6,707 nucleotides of DNA from an uncultured Lysobacter sp. (lineage in GTDB: Bacteria; Pseudomonadota; Gammaproteobacteria; Xanthomonadales; Xanthomonadaceae): the NCBI GenBank assembly GCA_943913335.1, contig CALTXS010000055.1, positions 1 through 6,707 on the forward strand, read 5' to 3'. The translations under genes were made by a program, and so were the position numbers. The notes below the pieces were generated by a model. The model was not told the DNA's origin and made no database searches. It saw only the letters and a list, made by a program, of their open reading frames with translations. This document shows, one piece after another, positions 1 to 6,707 of this stretch (the first letter of the stretch is position 1; each line of letters starts with the position of its first letter).

Positions 1-54
1 CTTGAGGTGGTAGCGACTTAGGTCGTAGGGGTTCGAGTCCCCTCTTGGACACCA
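1..54 (+). tRNA. tRNA-Leu (anticodon GAG), 3' part, cut by the window start
   Basis: This is the 3' part of a leucine tRNA; the acceptor 5' strand, D arm and 5' anticodon stem lie before the window. The anticodon loop TTGAGGT is at 2-8, with GAG at 4-6, and is followed by the 3' stem strand GGTAG (9-13). A long class II variable arm follows, CGAC (14-17) pairing with GTCG (22-25). The T arm is AGGGG / TTCGAGT / CCCCT (27-43). The acceptor 3' strand is CTTGGAC (44-50), then A73 (51) and an encoded CCA (52-54). The stretch from the anticodon to the variable arm closely matches the E. coli tRNA-Leu(GAG) I remember. The discriminator A and anticodon exclude Ser and Tyr, the other long-arm tRNAs. 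It would read CUC and CUU codons. It lies 29 bases before nuoA. Confidence 0.93.
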
Positions 55-83
55 AATCAAAAAAAACAGTGAAGTAACAACGC
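55..83 (+). other. Short spacer between tRNA-Leu and nuoA; nuoA leader
   Basis: These 29 bases are A-rich and include a run of eight A. No hairpin followed by a T-run is visible, so there is no sign of an intrinsic terminator after the tRNA. The spacer is too short for a complete sigma-70 promoter plus leader. The only ribosome-binding candidate is a weak GTGAAG at 69-74, 9 bases before the nuoA ATG. The inference is that nuoA is reached by transcription from upstream of or within the tRNA, with tRNA 3' processing producing the mRNA 5' end. Confidence 0.55.
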
Positions 84-440
84 ATGCTGGCCGAATATCT
101 GCCGACTCTCTTGTTCCTCATGGTTTCAACGGGCATCGGTGTCGCGTTGTTTGCGGTGGGGAAAGTCCTTGGCCCTAAGCGTCCTTCACTGGAAAAGCTG
201 AGCCCTTACGAATGCGGCTTTGAGGCGTTTGACGACGCACGGATGCAGTTTGACATCCGTTATTACCTGATCGCCATCCAGTTCATCATCTTCGATCTGG
301 AAATCATTTTTATCGTGCCCTGGGCCACCGTGTTCCGCGAACTCGGTGTGCTCGGTCTGGTCGAAATGGCCATCTTTGCCGGCATGCTGCTGATCGGCTT
401 CGTCTACGTCTGGAAGAAAGGAGCCCTTGAATGGGAGTGA
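84..440 (+). CDS. nuoA: NADH-quinone oxidoreductase subunit A
   Basis: NuoA is a small membrane subunit of complex I at the junction between the peripheral and membrane arms, near the quinone site. The 118-residue product has the usual family length and three predicted membrane helices: about residues 5-29, 60-84 and 88-110. The loop after helix 1 carries the conserved PYECGFE segment (41-47, with Cys44), followed by [12 protein letters not shown] (50-61). Helix 2 carries FDLE (70-73), whose acidic residues are conserved and linked to proton coupling in the family. The end KKGALEWE is typical. The start at 84 is the only reasonable ATG: it gives a standard N-terminus directly before helix 1, although its ribosome-binding site is weak. 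It is the first nuo gene, and its last 10 bases overlap nuoB. Confidence 0.97.
   Translation: MLAEYLPTLLFLMVSTGIGVALFAVGKVLGPKRPSLEKLSPYECGFEAFDDARMQFDIRYYLIAIQFIIFDLEIIFIVPWATVFRELGVLGLVEMAIFAGMLLIGFVYVWKKGALEWE
418..423 (+). promoter_or_regulatory. Shine-Dalgarno site of nuoB
   Basis: AAGGAG lies 7 bases before the nuoB ATG, inside the end of nuoA. It is among the strongest ribosome-binding sites in the window and fixes the nuoB start at 431, which creates the 10-base overlap with nuoA. Confidence 0.8.
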
Positions 441-1006
441 TCCAAACCGTTTCCGGCCTCATGAACAATCCGCTGCCTGAGGGCAGGCTGGATGACTTGC
501 TGCTGCCTGAAAGTGACAATCCCGTCATGCAACAGGGCTATGTCACGACAAGCCTTGATGCACTGTGGAACTGGGCGCGTACGGGCTCGATGTGGCCGAT
601 GACCTTTGGTCTGGCCTGCTGCGCCGTCGAAATGATGCACGCAGGTGCTGCACGGATCGACTTGGACCGTTACGGCGTCGTGTTCCGTCCGTCGCCGCGC
701 CAGTCCGATGTCATGATCGTCGCCGGTACGCTCGTCAACAAAATGGCGCCCGCTCTGCGCAAGGTTTATGACCAGATGCCGGACCCGAAATGGGTGATCT
801 CCATGGGCTCCTGTGCTAACGGCGGCGGTTACTACCATTATTCGTATTCTGTGGTGCGCGGCGTCGATCGCATCGTCCCGGTCGATGTATACGTGCCGGG
901 CTGTCCGCCGACGGCAGAGGCACTGGTTCACGGCATTTTGCAGCTGCAGCGCAAGATTCGTCGCGGCACCAACTTCGGTCCCGAAGCACAGGGCATGCGC
1001 TCATGA
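431..1006 (+). CDS. nuoB: NADH-quinone oxidoreductase subunit B (cluster N2)
   Basis: NuoB is the 20 kDa-type (PSST) subunit of the peripheral arm. It holds the 4Fe-4S cluster N2, which gives electrons to quinone, and forms the quinone pocket with NuoD. The four ligands are visible: the tandem cysteines C63-C64 in [11 protein letters not shown]128 in GSCANGGG and C158 in [11 protein letters not shown]. The core from about residue 36 ([20 protein letters not shown]) to 175 is strongly family-like, and 191 residues is a normal length. The C-terminal tail after KIRR is short and variable. The start is supported by a good Shine-Dalgarno site and by MGVIQT, an N-terminus I recall from Xanthomonadales NuoB. 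The stop overlaps the nuoC start as ATGA, so translation is probably coupled. Confidence 0.98.
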   Translation: MGVIQTVSGLMNNPLPEGRLDDLLLPESDNPVMQQGYVTTSLDALWNWARTGSMWPMTFGLACCAVEMMHAGAARIDLDRYGVVFRPSPRQSDVMIVAGTLVNKMAPALRKVYDQMPDPKWVISMGSCANGGGYYHYSYSVVRGVDRIVPVDVYVPGCPPTAEALVHGILQLQRKIRRGTNFGPEAQGMRS

Positions 1007-1743
1007 TTGAGACTCTGCAATCCATTGCTGCTCGTCTGAGCGCCGCGTTCAATGGCTCGCATGTGGAAATTGCCGAGCCGCGTGGCGAACTGACCCTGAC
1101 CTTGCCTGCAGCCGACTTGCATGCAGCCTGCCACGCTCTGCGTGATGAATTCGGCTTTGAAATGCTAGTCGATGTCGCCGGTATTGACTATCTGACGTTC
1201 GGCCAGGATGAATGGCAGACCGATGTCTCTTCCGAGGGCTTCTCGCGCGGTGTCGATGGCGCTGCTGCCGGTCGCTTCAAGCGCGGTGAGCTGCCTAACG
1301 GTGCGGCCGAGCAGGCTGACGAGCTGCGTTATGCAGCGGTCTATCATTTGCTGAGTGTGCAACACAACCTGCGCCTGCGGGTTCGCAGTTTCGCACCGGA
1401 CAACAGCTTGCCGGTGCTGCCGTCGGTTACGGATATCTGGCCAGGTGCCAACTGGTTCGAACGCGAGGCGTTTGACCTGTTCGGCATCATTTTCGAAGGC
1501 CACCCGGATCTGCGCCGCATCCTGACCGATTACGGTTTTGTCGGCCACCCGTTCCGCAAGGATTTCCCGCTGATCGGTAATGTCGAGGTTCGCTACGACG
1601 AATCGCAACGTCGCGTGATCTATCAACCGGTCAGCATTGAGCCGCGAGTTGGCGTGCCGCGTGTAATTCGCGATGATGCGCGTTACGAAACGGCTGCCGG
1701 TGAACAGGCACAACGCCGGATTCCCGGACGTCAGGCCGGTTAA
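1003..1743 (+). CDS. nuoC: NADH-quinone oxidoreductase subunit C (30 kDa type)
   Basis: NuoC has no cofactor and is a structural subunit of the connecting module, bound to NuoD and NuoB. The family signature [20 protein letters not shown] is at residues 153-172, followed by [18 protein letters not shown] (173-190). The 246-residue protein is longer than many separate NuoC proteins. The extra length lies mainly in residues about 72-108 ([13 protein letters not shown] to AAEQADE), a polar insert between the IDY strand and [10 protein letters not shown] recall a similar insert in Xanthomonadales homologues. The start ATG overlaps the nuoB stop (ATGA), and AGGG at 990-993 is a plausible ribosome-binding site. 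NuoC and NuoD are separate here, unlike the fused NuoCD of E. coli. The C-terminal tail after AAGEQAQ is basic and probably disordered. Confidence 0.97.
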   Translation: MIETLQSIAARLSAAFNGSHVEIAEPRGELTLTLPAADLHAACHALRDEFGFEMLVDVAGIDYLTFGQDEWQTDVSSEGFSRGVDGAAAGRFKRGELPNGAAEQADELRYAAVYHLLSVQHNLRLRVRSFAPDNSLPVLPSVTDIWPGANWFEREAFDLFGIIFEGHPDLRRILTDYGFVGHPFRKDFPLIGNVEVRYDESQRRVIYQPVSIEPRVGVPRVIRDDARYETAAGEQAQRRIPGRQAG

Positions 1744-1764
1744 CCCTCAGGGCCCCGATCGCAC
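1744..1764 (+). other. nuoC-nuoD spacer with a weak ribosome-binding site
   Basis: These 21 bases separate nuoC from nuoD. The only purine-rich candidate is AGGG at 1749-1752, 12 bases before the ATG at 1765, which is weak and distant. It lies in a short GC palindrome, GGGCCC (1750-1755). No promoter or terminator is visible. NuoD is probably translated mainly by ribosomes arriving from nuoC. Confidence 0.5.
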
Positions 1765-3057
1765 ATGAACATGCAAGCATCCAAGACCTCGGGTCTCAAT
1801 AACCCGGAAATCCGCAACTACTCGTTCAACTTCGGTCCGCAGCATCCGGCGGCTCACGGCGTATTGCGCCTGATCCTCGAGATGGACGGCGAAGTGGTGC
1901 AACGCGCAGATCCCCACGTCGGCCTGCTGCACCGCGGTACTGAAAAGTTGGCCGAATCCAAGCCGTTTAACCAGAGCATCGGTTACATGGACCGTCTCGA
2001 CTACGTGTCCATGATGTGCAACGAGCACGCCTATGTGCGCGCCATCGAATCCCTGATGGGGATCGAGGCGCCGATTCGCGCTCAGTACATCCGCACCATG
2101 TTCGATGAGATCACCCGCATCCTCAACCACCTGATGTGGGTCGGTTCGAACGGTCTCGATCTGGGCGCAATGGCAGTGATGCTGTATTCGTTCCGCGAAC
2201 GCGAAGAACTGATGGACTGCTACGAAGCCGTCTCCGGTGCCCGTATGCATGCCACGTACTACCGTCCGGGCGGCGTGTATCGCGACTTGCCGCAGCAGAT
2301 GCCGCGCTACAAGGAGTCCAAGTGGCGCAAGGGCGCAAAGCTCAAGCGCTTCAACGATTGGCGCGACGGCTCCATGCTGGACTTTCTCGACAAGTTCACC
2401 GATGACTTCCCGTCCAAGATTGATGAGTACGAAACGCTGCTGACCGACAACCGCATCTGGAAACAGCGGACCGTCGGTATCGGTGTGATCTCGCCGGAAC
2501 AGGCTTTGGCCTGGGGCATGACCGGTCCGATGCTGCGCGGTTCGGGTATCGCCTGGGATCTGCGTAAAAAGCAACCGTACGCCATGTACGCCAACATGGA
2601 CTTTGATATTCCGGTCGGTCGCAACGGCGACTGCTATGACCGCTATCTGGTCCGCATGGCCGAAATGCGCGAATCCAACCGCATCATCAAGCAATGCGTG
2701 AAGTGGCTCCGTGAGAACGAGGGCCTGCCGGTCAACATTGACAACTTCAAGGTCGCGCCGCCCAAGCGCGAGGCCATGAAGGACGACATGGAAGCACTGA
2801 TTCACCACTTTAAGCTGTTCTCCGAGGGCTATTGCGTGCCGGCGGGTGACACCTACAGCGCTGTCGAGGCCCCGAAGGGCGAGTTCGGCTGCTACCTGGT
2901 TTCCGATGGGGCAAACAAGCCGTTCCGTCTGCACATGCGGGCCCCGGGATTTGCCCATTTGAGCTCCATGGATGCCATTGTTCGCGGCCATATGCTGGCG
3001 GACGTGGTGGCCATGATCGGCACTTACGACATCGTGTTCGGCGAAATCGATCGCTAA
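1765..3057 (+). CDS. nuoD: NADH-quinone oxidoreductase subunit D (49 kDa type)
   Basis: NuoD is the large peripheral-arm subunit that forms most of the quinone-reduction chamber with NuoB; it is related to the large subunit of NiFe hydrogenases but has lost the metal-site cysteines. The N-terminal beta-hairpin motif GPQHPAAHG is at residues 24-32; one of its histidines (probably H27) is the family's quinone-site histidine. Tyr80 in [13 protein letters not shown] is the probable partner that contacts the quinone head. Other conserved blocks are LLHRGTEKL (54-62), [12 protein letters not shown] (165-176), [11 protein letters not shown] (226-236), [10 protein letters not shown] (288-297), the [10 protein letters not shown] block (369-378) and the terminal FGEIDR. 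The 430-residue length is typical. The start at 1765 is preferred; an ATG two codons later would be still further from the weak ribosome-binding site. Confidence 0.98.
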   Translation: MNMQASKTSGLNNPEIRNYSFNFGPQHPAAHGVLRLILEMDGEVVQRADPHVGLLHRGTEKLAESKPFNQSIGYMDRLDYVSMMCNEHAYVRAIESLMGIEAPIRAQYIRTMFDEITRILNHLMWVGSNGLDLGAMAVMLYSFREREELMDCYEAVSGARMHATYYRPGGVYRDLPQQMPRYKESKWRKGAKLKRFNDWRDGSMLDFLDKFTDDFPSKIDEYETLLTDNRIWKQRTVGIGVISPEQALAWGMTGPMLRGSGIAWDLRKKQPYAMYANMDFDIPVGRNGDCYDRYLVRMAEMRESNRIIKQCVKWLRENEGLPVNIDNFKVAPPKREAMKDDMEALIHHFKLFSEGYCVPAGDTYSAVEAPKGEFGCYLVSDGANKPFRLHMRAPGFAHLSSMDAIVRGHMLADVVAMIGTYDIVFGEIDR

Positions 3058-3086
3058 CCGCGCGCGCACGAGGATTAGAGAACTAC

Positions 3087-3614
3087 ATGAAAGCAACCGG
3101 TAATTTCGCAGCGTGCGCCGATGTCGACCCGATGGTCGCCCTGTCGGACAGCACCCGTGCACACATCGATCATTGGGTCAGCAAGTTTCCTGCCGATCGC
3201 CGTCGCTCGGCGGTGCTGCAAGGTCTGCATGCCACGCAGGAACAGAATGGCGGCTATCTGACCGACGAGCTGATTGCAGCCGTCGCCAAGTATCTGGACA
3301 TTCCGCCGGTGTGGGCCTACGAGGTCGCATCGTTCTACTCGATGTTCGAGCTGGCTCCGGTCGGCCGCAACAACGTTGCCTTCTGCACCAACATTTCGTG
3401 CTGGCTCAACGGCGCCGAGGATCTGGTTCGTCATGCCGAGCAGAAGCTGGGTTGCGCGCTGGGCGAATCGACTGCCGACGGCCGCGTCTACCTGAAGCGC
3501 GAAGAAGAATGCGTCGCCGCCTGCTGCGGTGCGCCGGTTGTGGTCATCAACGGTCACTATCACGAGAAACTCGACACCGCCAAGGTGGATGAGCTTCTGG
3601 ATAATCTGAAATAA
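3087..3614 (+). CDS. nuoE: NADH-quinone oxidoreductase subunit E (24 kDa type, cluster N1a)
   Basis: NuoE is a thioredoxin-fold subunit of the NADH-dehydrogenase tip, paired with NuoF. It carries the 2Fe-2S cluster N1a, which sits off the main electron path next to FMN. The ligands are C100 and C105 (CX4C, in [12 protein letters not shown]) and C142 and C146 (CX3C, in [10 protein letters not shown]); C147 beside the last ligand is an extra cysteine. The N-terminal helical domain includes [15 protein letters not shown] (44-58) and the conserved VASFYSMF (80-87). The 175-residue length is normal. The start at 3087 gives MKATGNF, an N-terminus I recall from Xanthomonadales. Ribosome-binding candidates are GAGGA (3070-3074, rather far) and TAGAGA (3076-3081). 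It lies 29 bases after nuoD and 14 before nuoF. Confidence 0.97.
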   Translation: MKATGNFAACADVDPMVALSDSTRAHIDHWVSKFPADRRRSAVLQGLHATQEQNGGYLTDELIAAVAKYLDIPPVWAYEVASFYSMFELAPVGRNNVAFCTNISCWLNGAEDLVRHAEQKLGCALGESTADGRVYLKREEECVAACCGAPVVVINGHYHEKLDTAKVDELLDNLK

Positions 3615-3616
3615 AC

Positions 3617-3621
3617 AGGAG
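3617..3621 (+). promoter_or_regulatory. Shine-Dalgarno site of nuoF
   Basis: AGGAG lies 7 bases before the nuoF ATG at 3629, in the 14-base gap after nuoE. It is a good site at good spacing, and it supports the upstream start that includes the His-containing N-terminus of NuoF. Confidence 0.8.
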
Positions 3622-3628
3622 CGCGCCG

Positions 3629-4996
3629 ATGACACACGAACATTCGCACGTTTCAGAAGGCTACGGACCGGTCGGTCCGGCCCCCAAGGAACATCAGGTC
3701 GTTTACACGACGCTGCACTTTGATAAGCCCTGGTCGTACGAGAATTACGTCAAGACCGGCGGCTACGCAGCGCTGCGTAAGATCCTGACCGAAAAAATTC
3801 CGCCTGCAGACGTCATCGAGATGGTCAAGGCCTCCGGCCTGCGTGGCCGTGGTGGCGCAGGCTTCCCGACCGGGCTCAAGTGGAGCTTCATGCCCAAGGG
3901 CGACGGTCAAAAGTACATTCTCTGTAACTCCGACGAATCCGAGCCGGGTACGGCCAAAGATCGCGATATTCTGCGCTTCAACCCGCATGCCGTGATCGAA
4001 GGCATGGCCATCGCCTGTTATGCGACCGGTTCGACTGTTGCCTACAACTACCTGCGCGGTGAGTTTCACCACGAGCCCTTCGAGCATCTCGAAGAGGCCA
4101 CGGCCGAAGCTTATGCGAATGGTTGGCTGGGCAAGGATATTCTTGGTAGCGGCGTCGATATCGATCTCTACAACGCGCTCGGTGCAGGTGCATACATCTG
4201 CGGCGAAGAAACCGCTCTGATGGAGTCGCTCGAAGGTAAGAAGGGACAGCCGCGTTACAAGCCGCCGTTCCCCGCCAACTTCGGTCTGTACGGCAAGCCC
4301 ACCACCATCAATAACACCGAGACCTATGCGTCGGTGCCGGCCATTATCCGTAACGGATCCGAGTGGTTCCTCAGTCAGGGCAAGCCGAACAACGGTGGCC
4401 CGAAGATCTTCTCGGTCTCCGGTCACGTGGCCAAGCCGGGCAACTTCGAGATACGCCTCGGCACCCCGTTTGCAGAACTTCTGGAAATGGCCGGTGGCAT
4501 GCGCGAAGGTCGCAAGATCAAGGCTGTGATTCCGGGTGGTTCCTCGATGAAGGTCCTGCCGGGCGCCGTGATGATGGATCTGACCATGGATTACGACTCG
4601 ATCCAGAAAGCCGGTTCGGGTCTGGGTTCGGGCGCCGTGATCGTGATGGATGACACCACCTGCATGGTGCGTGCCTGCCATCGCATTTCCCGTTTCTATT
4701 ACAAGGAAAGCTGCGGTCAGTGCACCCCGTGCCGCGAAGGTACCGGGTGGATGTATCGCGTGCTAACCCGCATCGTCCAAATGCAAGCCACGATGGACGA
4801 TCTGCAAATGCTGCGCGCTGCGGCAGGCCAGATCGAAGGTCATACCATCTGTGCATTCGGTGAGGCCGCTGCATGGCCGGTGCAGGCCTTCCTTGCCCAA
4901 TTCTGGAATGAGTTCGAATACGCCATCGTGAACAAGCGTTTCTACGTTGATGACTTGGCTGCCGGGACGGTTGTCCCTTCGGAGCAGGCTGCATGA
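3629..4996 (+). CDS. nuoF: NADH-quinone oxidoreductase subunit F (NADH/FMN, cluster N3)
   Basis: NuoF (51 kDa type) is the catalytic entry point of complex I: it binds NADH, transfers hydride to FMN and passes electrons to the 4Fe-4S cluster N3. The glycine-rich nucleotide-binding segment [13 protein letters not shown] is at residues 73-85. The FMN-region motif [19 protein letters not shown] is at 185-203, followed by [21 protein letters not shown]. The N3 ligands are C362, C365 and C368 in [12 protein letters not shown], plus C408 in [15 protein letters not shown]. The 455-residue length is slightly above the core of the family because of about 20 extra N-terminal residues (MTHEHSH to PAPK), which include three closely spaced histidines. 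A good Shine-Dalgarno site supports this start. The stop overlaps the nuoG start as ATGA, suggesting coupled translation of two subunits that contact each other. Confidence 0.98.
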   Translation: MTHEHSHVSEGYGPVGPAPKEHQVVYTTLHFDKPWSYENYVKTGGYAALRKILTEKIPPADVIEMVKASGLRGRGGAGFPTGLKWSFMPKGDGQKYILCNSDESEPGTAKDRDILRFNPHAVIEGMAIACYATGSTVAYNYLRGEFHHEPFEHLEEATAEAYANGWLGKDILGSGVDIDLYNALGAGAYICGEETALMESLEGKKGQPRYKPPFPANFGLYGKPTTINNTETYASVPAIIRNGSEWFLSQGKPNNGGPKIFSVSGHVAKPGNFEIRLGTPFAELLEMAGGMREGRKIKAVIPGGSSMKVLPGAVMMDLTMDYDSIQKAGSGLGSGAVIVMDDTTCMVRACHRISRFYYKESCGQCTPCREGTGWMYRVLTRIVQMQATMDDLQMLRAAAGQIEGHTICAFGEAAAWPVQAFLAQFWNEFEYAIVNKRFYVDDLAAGTVVPSEQAA

Positions 4997-6707
4997 GTAC
5001 CGTGAATCCCGCCGCCCCTGTGGCGCCTGTGGTGCCCGAAGGTCACGTCGGTATCGAGATCGACGGCCAGCACCTGGCTGTACCTAAGGGTTCGATGATC
5101 ATCGAAGCCGCCGACAAGGCCGGTATTCCGATCCCGCGTTTCTGCTACCACGACAAGCTGAGCATTGCGGCAAACTGCCGTATGTGCCTGGTCGAAGTGG
5201 AAAAGATGCCCAAGCCCGCACCGGCCTGTGCAACGCCGGTCATGGATGGCATGAAGGTGCTGACCCGTTCCGACAAGGCGCTGGGTTCGCAACGCAATGT
5301 CATGGAATTCCTGCTGGTGAACCATCCGCTCGATTGCCCGATCTGCGATCAGGGTGGTGAGTGCGAACTGCAGGACGTGTCCATGGGCTATGGCCGTTCG
5401 GTCTCGCGTTACGTCGACCGTAAGCGTGTAGTGCCCGACGAAGATCTGGGTCCGTTGGTTGCCACAGAAATGACGCGCTGCATTCAATGCACGCGTTGCG
5501 TTCGTTTTACCGCTGAAATCGCGGGTACATACGAGCTCGGCGGCATGTACCGCGGTGAGAATCTGCAAATCGGCACCTACGACGGCAAGCCGCTGACGAC
5601 TGAGTTGTCGGGCAACGTGGTCGATGTGTGCCCGGTTGGGGCGCTCACCAACAAGGTGTTCCAGTTCAAGGCCCGTCCGTGGGAGCTGACCGCCAAGCCT
5701 TCGCTCGGTTATCACGATGCGTTGGGCAGCAATCTGTACCTGCACCTGCGCCGCGGTGAAGTGCTGCGTACCGTGCCGCGCGACAACGATGACGTCAACG
5801 AATCCTGGCTGTCCGACCGCGACCGCTATTCGCATCAGGGCTTGCAGGCCGCTGATCGTGCGCAGGCGCCGATGATTCGCGAAGGCGATGACTTCCGCGT
5901 TGCGAGCTGGGATGAGGCGCTGACCAAGGCGGCTGAGATCCTGCGCGACGCCGGTGGCGAACAAAGCGGCTTCCTGGTGCATCCGTCCACGACGAGCGAA
6001 GAGGGCGCCTTGCTCGCCCGCATCGCAGCTCAACTGGGTAGCGGCAATATCGATCACCGCATCAGCCAGCTGGATCTGAGTGACGCCGCTACCGCCGAAG
6101 CCTCGCCGGTAGCCATCGCTTCGATCGCACGCGCCGCGCGCATCGTTCTGGTCGGTACCAATCTGCGCGCCGAAATGCCGCTGCTCCTGCACCGTGTCCG
6201 TCAGGCACAACGCAAGGGCGCCAAAGTGTTCGCAGTCAACCCGGTCGAATTTGATTTCTCGGTGCCCATGTCCGGTATCGAACTGGCCCCGCCTTCGACC
6301 ATTGCAACAGCGCTGGGCGATTCCGCACTGATTGATGCAGTCAAGGGTGCCGAAGGCGATACCGTCGTGATCGTCGGTGGTATCGCTGAAAATTCTGCCT
6401 ATGCTGCAGCCATTCGCTCCGCCGCGCTGAAGTTCGCCGATGCAGTTGGCGGCCGGGTTGTCCGTATTCCGCAAGGTGCCAACGCCGTCGGACTGAGCCG
6501 TTATGGCGTGCTGCCGACCGGTGACGATGCACTGGCCATGACCCGCAAGCCGCGCAGTGCTTATGTGCTGTATGGCATTGAGCCGGGCCTGGATTTTGCC
6601 GATGTCGCCACTTCCAATTCGGCACTTAAGGCCGCCAAGGTCGTGGCATTTAGCCAATATGCTTGCCGTTCGACTCGTGCCGTAGCCGATGTGATTCTGC
6701 CGATTGG
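4993..6707 (+). CDS. nuoG: NADH-quinone oxidoreductase subunit G (75 kDa type), 3' end outside the window
   Basis: NuoG is the largest peripheral subunit and relays electrons from NuoF towards NuoB. The reading frame stays open from the ATG to the window end: 571 complete codons. The N-terminal ferredoxin domain holds the 2Fe-2S cluster N1b (C51, C62, C65, C79). Next is the His-ligated cluster N5, HX3CX2CX5C (H111, C115, C118, C124), then N4 (C163, C166, C169 and C213 in VCPVG). From about residue 225 it continues as a molybdopterin-oxidoreductase-like domain, with SWDEAL (305-310), [16 protein letters not shown] and ADVILP (565-570); in complex I this domain is structural and has no molybdenum role. 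The cysteines of the optional N7 cluster are absent. GGAG at 4981-4984 is a suitable ribosome-binding site. From the usual length of about 700-800 residues, roughly 150-200 are missing downstream. Confidence 0.97.
   Translation, partial: MSTVNPAAPVAPVVPEGHVGIEIDGQHLAVPKGSMIIEAADKAGIPIPRFCYHDKLSIAANCRMCLVEVEKMPKPAPACATPVMDGMKVLTRSDKALGSQRNVMEFLLVNHPLDCPICDQGGECELQDVSMGYGRSVSRYVDRKRVVPDEDLGPLVATEMTRCIQCTRCVRFTAEIAGTYELGGMYRGENLQIGTYDGKPLTTELSGNVVDVCPVGALTNKVFQFKARPWELTAKPSLGYHDALGSNLYLHLRRGEVLRTVPRDNDDVNESWLSDRDRYSHQGLQAADRAQAPMIREGDDFRVASWDEALTKAAEILRDAGGEQSGFLVHPSTTSEEGALLARIAAQLGSGNIDHRISQLDLSDAATAEASPVAIASIARAARIVLVGTNLRAEMPLLLHRVRQAQRKGAKVFAVNPVEFDFSVPMSGIELAPPSTIATALGDSALIDAVKGAEGDTVVIVGGIAENSAYAAAIRSAALKFADAVGGRVVRIPQGANAVGLSRYGVLPTGDDALAMTRKPRSAYVLYGIEPGLDFADVATSNSALKAAKVVAFSQYACRSTRAVADVILPI

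Noticed and set aside
1..54. tRNA-Ser or tRNA-Tyr as the identity of the long-variable-arm tRNA
   Set aside because: The anticodon loop reads TTGAGGT, giving GAG (Leu). The discriminator base is A, not the G expected for Ser, and Tyr would need a GTA anticodon.
1165..1713. Open frame of 182 codons on the minus strand, opposite nuoC
   Set aside because: It lies inside nuoC, whose family signature is unambiguous; no domain or ribosome-binding context supports it.
1744..1764. GGGCCC palindrome in the nuoC-nuoD gap as a terminator or operator
   Set aside because: It has only six bases, no loop and no T-run, and it sits within a clearly continuous operon; chance is sufficient in GC-rich DNA.
1747..3162. 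Open frame of 471 codons on the minus strand, opposite nuoD
   Set aside because: It covers nuoD and runs into the nuoE start. The His- and Val-rich translation resembles no family I know and mirrors nuoD codon bias; there is no supporting context on the minus strand.
3653..4681. Open frame of 342 codons on the minus strand, opposite nuoF
   Set aside because: It is contained within nuoF, and its repetitive His/Gly/Thr composition marks it as an antisense shadow.
4942..6657. Long open frame of 571 codons on the minus strand, opposite nuoG
   Set aside because: It lies almost wholly antisense to nuoG, which has clear cluster motifs on the + strand. The antisense product is rich in His, Arg and Gln with no recognisable domain, as expected when GC-biased codons are read from the other strand.
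1..6707. Mobile element, CRISPR array, defence system or other undescribed system
   Set aside because: Nearly every base belongs to a tRNA or a recognised complex I gene; no direct repeats, terminal inverted repeats, foreign-looking composition or unexplained gene was seen.

Overview
The window holds the 5' part of a bacterial nuo operon, which encodes NADH:quinone oxidoreductase (respiratory complex I, NDH-1). All genes are on the + strand and tightly packed. The organism is most likely a gammaproteobacterium of the Xanthomonadales/Lysobacterales. The NuoB, NuoC, NuoD and NuoF sequences resemble what I remember of Xanthomonas-type subunits: NuoC and NuoD are separate, NuoC has a long insert beginning [13 protein letters not shown], and NuoF begins with a short His-containing segment before [14 protein letters not shown]. 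By eye the base composition is about 60% GC, lower than typical Xanthomonas, so another family of that order is possible. The taxonomy is inferred from memory and was not searched.

Layout: positions 1-54 are the 3' part of a tRNA-Leu with anticodon GAG, including an encoded CCA end. A 29-base spacer follows, with no recognisable terminator. Then come nuoA (84-440), nuoB (431-1006), nuoC (1003-1743), nuoD (1765-3057), nuoE (3087-3614), nuoF (3629-4996) and the first 571 codons of nuoG (4993 to the window end). Neighbours overlap by 4 or 10 bases, or are separated by at most 29 bases, so translational coupling and one transcript are expected. No stretch over 300 bases lacks a gene.

Together these genes encode most of the peripheral arm. 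NuoF oxidises NADH with FMN and passes electrons to its own 4Fe-4S cluster (N3); NuoE carries the side cluster N1a. NuoG relays electrons through N1b, N4 and N5, and NuoB carries the terminal cluster N2. NuoD with NuoB forms the quinone site, NuoC braces the connecting module, and NuoA is a membrane subunit at the junction with the membrane arm. All cluster ligands expected in the visible sequence are present. The exception is the optional N7 cluster of NuoG, whose cysteines are missing. The rest of the operon (end of nuoG, nuoH-N) should lie downstream.

This is an ordinary, conserved housekeeping region. I found no mobile element, repeat array, defence system or undescribed system. The points worth a second look are modest: the tRNA-nuo junction, the NuoC insert, the missing N7 cluster and some weak initiation signals.
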